Positions 58,895 to 64,000 of a DNA stretch of 64,000 nt are shown piece after piece. Under the pieces are notes generated by a model that worked only from the letters and a program-made list of their open reading frames with translations, was not told where the DNA came from and did no database searches. How positions within the stretch are numbered: the first letter of the stretch is position 1; each line of letters begins with the position of its first letter. Made by a program: the position numbers and the translations under genes. Where the stretch lies: positions 137,844,786 through 137,908,785 of the forward strand of contig OX104127.1 of the NCBI GenBank assembly GCA_944470555.2, written 5' to 3'. Origin of the DNA: Heterobilharzia americana. Lineage: Eukaryota > Platyhelminthes > Trematoda > Strigeidida > Schistosomatidae.

Positions 58895-59847
58895 AAACAC
58901 CAGAATAATCTATTTTATGGGAGGTAAACTTTGAGCACTTTGAGCAATCCACAATTAAAACACTTGTGTAAGTAATTAAAGTGTTGTCAGTTGGGACGTC
59001 AATTAGGTAGCTTGCTTTTTAAACTCCTTTACACCTTTGATTTTTCAAAACTAGTGGCTGTAACGAATCCATGATATGTACTACCTGGTTTAGAGCAGAA
59101 CAACTGCAGCGTTTCGATACAGTACACTTCTTGAATTACTGAACAGTATTAGTCAGTAGTCAATTAATTTTGATAACAGTAAATATTTGGCAACTATTTT
59201 TCCAAAACCGAAGTATTTGACCTTACAGGTTGACTACTGACAGTGTCAAGGATCAAAATCTTATTCATCAGTGGTTCGAAGATCAAGTCGCCAGCTTAGA
59301 AGAATAACTACTCCAGTTTACTTGTAGGGTAACAGCTACGATATACTGACTAGATGTGTATAAAATTTATCATGACATCTGTCATAATGTTCCTAGTCCA
59401 AACACCTACTTCTAACAATCTCATGAGCATAGATGAATGTACAGCGGAGACTTATTTCTACCAAAGTTTAGATTAACATACACTTTTTTTCTCCTGGTAT
59501 TTTTTTGTTTCAAAAAAATAGAATAAATTGTTGACGTTTGACAAGATCCAGTTATGCATTATTGATTCTTTGTAAATAAATCTATTGTGCAGTTTCTGTC
59601 AATCTTGTCATTCTTCTGGGTGTGCGGGTGCGTTTATGGTTGTGCGCTCAGAATGCAGTTTGCGTTTTTAATAATTAACGTATTCTGTACATAAAATGAC
59701 ACAACAGAGTAAAATATGATGAATAATTTGCTTCAGTTTTTGACATTGTTTCGACAAGTGAAATTATCTCATGATTATACTAATGGAACGAAAGCATACA
59801 TATAAGCATCAACAGATATTACTTAACATATTAGTTCAGCAATGTGG

Positions 59848-60284
59848 TTTGAAGTTTCTTTAGCGATTGGATTGATTTTCCGGGGTGGGGTTGTCAGCCC
59901 CACACTCAACCCTCCCTCTTTATCCGGGCTTATCACCCGCTAGTAAACTAGTGAACTAGTAAACTCTGGCAATGAATCAGTCAAACACCCATCGACCAAC
60001 AAATATGCAGACGAAAGTGGAGATGGATTGGAATGGACAAGTACTGAGAAGACCGTTTAGGGACATCACGTGCCAGGGCAGGCCTTCGAGTGGAACCGAA
60101 GTGGGAAACAAAGAGCTGGGCGTCCGAGGGTGAAATGGAAGAGTTCGTGTGAGAACGAAATGAAAACTTCTGGGTAATCGTGGAGCCAGGTTAAGTAGAC
60201 TGCAGAGAAGAGAGTGCAATGGAGGTGTGCTACTGAAGCCCAGTGTTCCACTAGGGGCCCAAGGGACCAATAATAATAATAGAT
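59848..60284 (+). mobile_element. RTE retrotransposon copy with 5' inversion (twin-priming structure)
   Basis: The left part (about 59848-59968) matches 49130-49245 of the RTE insertion and is inverted relative to the right part. The right part (about 59970-60284) is the sense 3' end, beginning near CGACCAACAAATATGCAG, matching 48215-48500 on the other strand, and ending AAGGGACCAATAATAATAAT. The flanks repeat AATGTGG-T/C-TTGAAGTTT (59841-59857 and 60285-60301, one mismatch). The right-hand TTGAAGTTT is also present at the inverted segment's own boundary (TTGAAGTTTCTTTAGCG). Inverted 5' segment, sense 3' segment, A/T-rich tail and flanking duplication is the signature of twin priming. The coding part is heavily decayed. 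Confidence 0.8.
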
Positions 60285-60317
60285 AATGTGGCTTGAAGTT
60301 TATGGGGGATCTTATTT

Positions 60318-60720
60318 TTAAGGTAGTATACATCATGGATTGACATCACCTGGAGAACTACTGAAAAGCTGAGAACTCTAGATAGCTGTCTTGTCCTAGC
60401 ACTGAATTCCCCTGCAGTAAGAACTCGCCAACCCACGCTACAAGGGATCAAAATTAAGACCATCAGGTCTCTTGGCTAACACTTTAGCCATTCAGTTACT
60501 GGGTCAGAATTCCATGGTTCACAGTTTCCTACTTCTATCGTATGGCAGTATAGCATGACTGTCAAACAAGTTCCTAAGTTGGCATACGCTTCCCTTCCAA
60601 CTGGTTGGCCCCACGGGTCACATACGGCTTCTCACTAGAACTTTGGGACAACCATCTCTAAGTGTGTCACTAATGAGGACTATGCAGTAATGCAGTTTAA
60701 GGTAGTATTTACCGCAGACT
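60318..60720 (-). mobile_element. SINE B copy, decayed, with 5' extension
   Basis: Reversed tail (GATTGACATCACCTGGAGAA), reversed ribozyme remnant (TAGATAGCTGTCTTGTCCTA), reversed head (GCCATTCAGTTACTGGGTC) and 5' extension (CTCACTAGAACTTTGGGACA). Confidence 0.65.
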
Positions 60721-60764
60721 GACATCGTTTGCGCTATCACGAATAGACAAAAGAAGGAATCTGT

Positions 60765-60950
60765 GGAGTTTTCAATTCCGAGCAAGTGGCTGAATGGTAA
60801 ACAGATTTGCTATAAGACTCGGATGTTCTGGTTGGTTTTCTATAGGCTTCAGGGATGGGTACTGCTGAGGAGTCTCATTCTGGGACTCGTAACTTTTCTC
60901 TGGTTCCACAACTTATGTCAGTTCATGATGAATATTGATGCAGTGTTCAA
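60765..60950 (+). mobile_element. SINE B copy, head-to-head with the previous
   Basis: AGTGGCTGAATGGTAAACAG head, GGGTACTGCTGAGGAGTCTC with an intact first core strand, then CTCGTAAC in place of GAAA, and the tail CTTATGTCAGTTCATGATG. Confidence 0.65.
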
Positions 60951-61239
60951 TCATATTGTATAATCATATACATCTCATGTTTTCATCATTTGATTCAGTT
61001 CGTAAACCTATAATATCTGCTTACCCTAGAACACTTTATAGCTGTTATTTAAAGAAACTAATGATTGGTTTCTATTAATTTAGTTAGACTTTGAATAGAC
61101 ACAAAATGCTAACCATGTATTGATGTTACCAAACCAAACATAACTTCATTCACTAACTAGTTATTATTTCTCATGAACCTTACCCACTACAGAATAAAGA
61201 AATATACAGCACCGGATAATGAATTAAGCTGGAATAGAA

Positions 61240-62250
61240 ACGTGAATTCGGGACAGAAATTGAACCAGTGGCCTATTTTTTACCAATCAGCTCGTCTGAA
61301 GTAATTTTAACTCTCTTGGGTAACATAAATCCACCTCAGAGCTGCGCGCCAAGGAGTCAACGTGAAGAAACTCTACACATTTTGGTTAAGTCGTGCTGAG
61401 TTTATGTTGTTGGCCAGCGAAAACTAGGGATTTTTTATGCACCAGTTATTAAGGGTCAATACTTATGGCATACGACGTTGAACCTCCTCGCAGCCCCACT
61501 GGATATCAACCAATACACTTTCTAAAGTTGATTCGACGAAAACCGCTACTGACGGGGTCCATTAGCTCAAGATCAGTGGTATAGGTTTCCAAAGAGAATT
61601 TTTAAAGTTGTGAGGATTTCTCCCAGTGTGGTAGGAGAAGTGCAAACGAAAAGTGAAGTGAACTCAGCTTACTAATTCCTACTCACTGTTGCTGAAACAA
61701 TTCTAAAAATTGGATCCAATTTAGCTCAAGAGCGCAAGCGATAACTGGTTCGGAATCCCAGTGTCTTTAGCCCTAGCCTTGGCTGTGTTTCAGTAGCACG
61801 AGTGGGATCACCACTGTGAATCTATCAGCGCCATATGTTCTTGAACTAGGCCCCCAAGAAGAATCTTTTTTGGCAAGGGTAAAATGCATTGTCTTTAAGG
61901 TTATGGAAAGTTCAGTGAGACGTAGTTCAAACATGTCTCGTCCACTAGGTGGATACGTTCAATGAATCGATTACCCAAGGAATGTCAATACTTTGAAGCC
62001 TGACACCTAGTAGGGTCCTGGAATAATACTAGTCAGTTTCAGGGGGCACTGACAGAATCCTCTGACGGAAGTGTTCGTTCTCCTGTAAATGCATTGCTTG
62101 GATGTCTTTTGCTCAGCGAGATGGCCGATCCATAAGATTTGTTTCAGAAGATCCACAGATCTGAACAGTGGCCTGAAACTTGGAGCCGAGCAGAAAAATT
62201 GGGGTAAAACCATCTAGGTCGACTGATATCAATAATACCAGTTTACCAAA
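61240..62250. other. Unclassified GC-richer block
   Basis: Base composition is visibly richer in G and C than the surroundings, with few homopolymer runs (for example CGCCAAGGAGTCAACG, CGGGGTCCATTAGC, GGATGTCTTTTGCTCAGCG). I see no long frame, tRNA-like box or terminal repeat. It is probably a decayed mobile element or an old duplicated gene fragment. The 68-codon minus frame at 62007-62213 is not convincing. Confidence 0.35.
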
Positions 62251-62484
62251 CAACCGTTAACCCAGAAATCTCATTAAATTTAGACTAATAATCCGATGTT
62301 TATATGTATTCCAATTTCCGGCATGAGAGTGTATTTATATTGAGAAGTGATACTTGCCAAAATCTTAAAGAATATAACTGTTTTGTATCCCGTTGAATGG
62401 ATAACTTGAATGGAACTAAATTTCAAAGATTTATACAAAACTGGAAAACAAAATAACCATAGAAGTGGCAACCGTAATTAAGTG

Positions 62485-62645
62485 AGGTAGTGGATAACGT
62501 TTAAGCCTTTAAAGCGATTCGTTTTGAGTTCGAGTCTTGGTAAGAACAATGTCACTTACTGGGTGGCAGATAAAACAGGCTGACGAGTCCCAAGTAGGGC
62601 GAAACGTGAGTATTAGATTCCACTGCTAGCCCACTATCTATCATC
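62485..62645 (+). mobile_element. SINE A copy with hammerhead core
   Basis: GTAGTGGATAACGTTTAAGC head and GAGTTCGAGTCTTGG B box, then the ribozyme: CTGACGA (62580-62586), stem II GTCC/GGGC four pairs, GAAA (62601-62604), and cleavage triplet GTA ending at 62612, followed by TTAGATTCCACTGC. NUH rules allow GTA; stem I is weak. Confidence 0.8.
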
Positions 62646-62649
62646 ACTG

Positions 62650-64000
62650 TCAAAAAAATCCTTAACTTGAGAAATGTAGTAAGAATATTGAAAAAAGGAG
62701 TGTAATTGTTAGTTAATAATCCAAAGGTGATCGAGAAACCTTTAGGTCATTTATTCCACACTTTTTCTTAAACTCCCTTCTCTATTTATGTTAGTGATAT
62801 CAGCAGCAATATCAACAGTTCTAATTTTCTTTAAAACACATCTTCAGGTCATGATGACTTTTTATTTTAGTTTTACTTTTGCCTAGCAGCAGCCTTTCAA
62901 ATAAATGAAATGAGGTTTATATTTTTAAGTCACATATTACTGGAACCAATCTAAATCAGTCATGCAACCATTAGAAATAACAAAACTTCGCGTTACTTGA
63001 GGTTGAAATATTTGAATAATGGGAAGTTAATCAATGCTATTAACGTTAAAACTGACATAAATGCGTTTCTATTAATTTCACTGTATCGTAAACAAAGGCC
63101 AGTCTACAATAGCAGATCCTAATTTCAGTTGTATTAACTAAAGTCTCTAAGTACAGTCCAATGATTTAAATACTCTATCTTTAAACGGTAAATATTTAGA
63201 TGTTCATTTTTATTCAGGTGGAATGGTGCATCTACAAAGTAGGATGAATAAATTTCTGTGGAACGGTTTCTGATTAGAATTTGATTCACAATACAAATAA
63301 TTAGATATCGTGATAAAGATGTTAGTATTTGAAAGTGTTAGAAGAAATATAGGAACAGAATAACAGAGTTTCATATCATTTTACTGGTACTTGTCAGCCG
63401 CATAGACCTCTAATTTTGAAAACATCAAATTATAGAAAGATCCTTACGTGTTTCAGTCCACATATGACTCATGTTTTCAACGATGGTGAAGTTATGTCAC
63501 TCGTTTCCAACGAAAGAATTCATACTAACAGTAAAATGGACAAATACATGGTTTGGCGAAAAAACACATCATTAGACCAACTGGCAACCATTTATAGCTA
63601 AGAAAAACAACCTGTCAAAGTTTTATTTGCACAAATTTATTTAGTATGGTATATGAGTGCTCGATAACATTATTTGAAAACTCAGTAAGCACTGTAAATC
63701 AATTAATTGCTAGTCCGTTATGTTTTGGCACTAACTTTTGTTTCTTAGCAGAGGTTTAAAGGCATCGATTTTCATGAATGACTTAAATTAGCTAGGGAAA
63801 TATTTGGACAGGAGTTCATAATAACTGTGTAAACATGATATTCTACGTAGAAATCAAACTGTTGTATATCATGAGTTGAATAAGATTACTCAATAAATTC
63901 GGAGTAATTAGCTCAAAAAAAAAGGATATACTCTTCATAAAGCTTCAAAAGTAGCAGTTTATTTTTATACGCAAATTTTAACTGTCAAGTCTTAAAATTA
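62650..64000. other. No feature seen
   Basis: AT-rich. The 61-codon frame at 63416-63601 has no recognisable motif. Confidence 0.5.

Noticed and set aside
60066..60336. Minus-strand frames of 61 and 119 codons
   Set aside because: They are antisense shadows of the sense 3' part of the RTE copy.
1..64000. CRISPR arrays, operons, bacterial promoters, rRNA
   Set aside because: Nothing resembling any of these was seen. The sequence is eukaryotic nuclear DNA.

Overview
The window is AT-rich, repeat-dense eukaryotic nuclear DNA. It looks like a large intronic tract of a parasitic flatworm, most likely a schistosome or close trematode relative. The reasons are: many Smα-type SINEs carrying hammerhead ribozyme cores, RTE (SR2-like) and Penelope-like (PLE) retroelement remnants, long (TA)n tracts, and two coding exons of a voltage-gated calcium channel separated by more than 5 kb of repeat-filled sequence. 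It is not bacterial: there are no operons, and almost all open frames are short and random.

The only firmly recognised host gene is a Cav2-type calcium channel alpha-1 subunit on the + strand. One exon (26771-26876, 106 nt) encodes segment S1 of domain I. The next (32145-32284, 140 nt) encodes S2 and the start of S3. The two join in frame. The first exon has no AG before it; the only boundary that fits the family is TAC|G, as expected for a minor-spliceosome AT-AC intron. I found neither the preceding exon nor the following one, so positions 1-26770 are probably intron or upstream sequence, and 32285-64000 is probably all one intron. On the opposite strand inside that intron is a 223-codon open frame (44584-45255) encoding two probable membrane segments. 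Its stop codon overlaps a good splice donor. It is probably an exon of an unrecognised nested gene.

Everything else recognisable is mobile. Three tRNA-headed SINE families (called A, B and C here) occur in about 35 copies. A is Smα-like. B is a second family whose copies together show a type-I hammerhead downstream of the tRNA-like head. C has no visible ribozyme. Copies of all three often lie head-to-head. There are two RTE-derived insertions: one full-ended, internally deleted, with perfect 13-bp target duplications (48175-49260); the other with the inverted-5'-segment structure of twin priming (59848-60284). PLE remnants include a tandem junction in which the GIY-YIG 3' end of one copy is followed by the 5' ORF start of another (39820-41100), plus many decayed GIY-YIG fragments. 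Two inverted-repeat (foldback) structures (12970-13470, 58653-58894) and five long TA microsatellites complete the picture.

The most interesting signal is the repeated pairing of a tRNA-like promoter head with a self-cleaving ribozyme in two different SINE families, together with the recurrent head-to-head copies.
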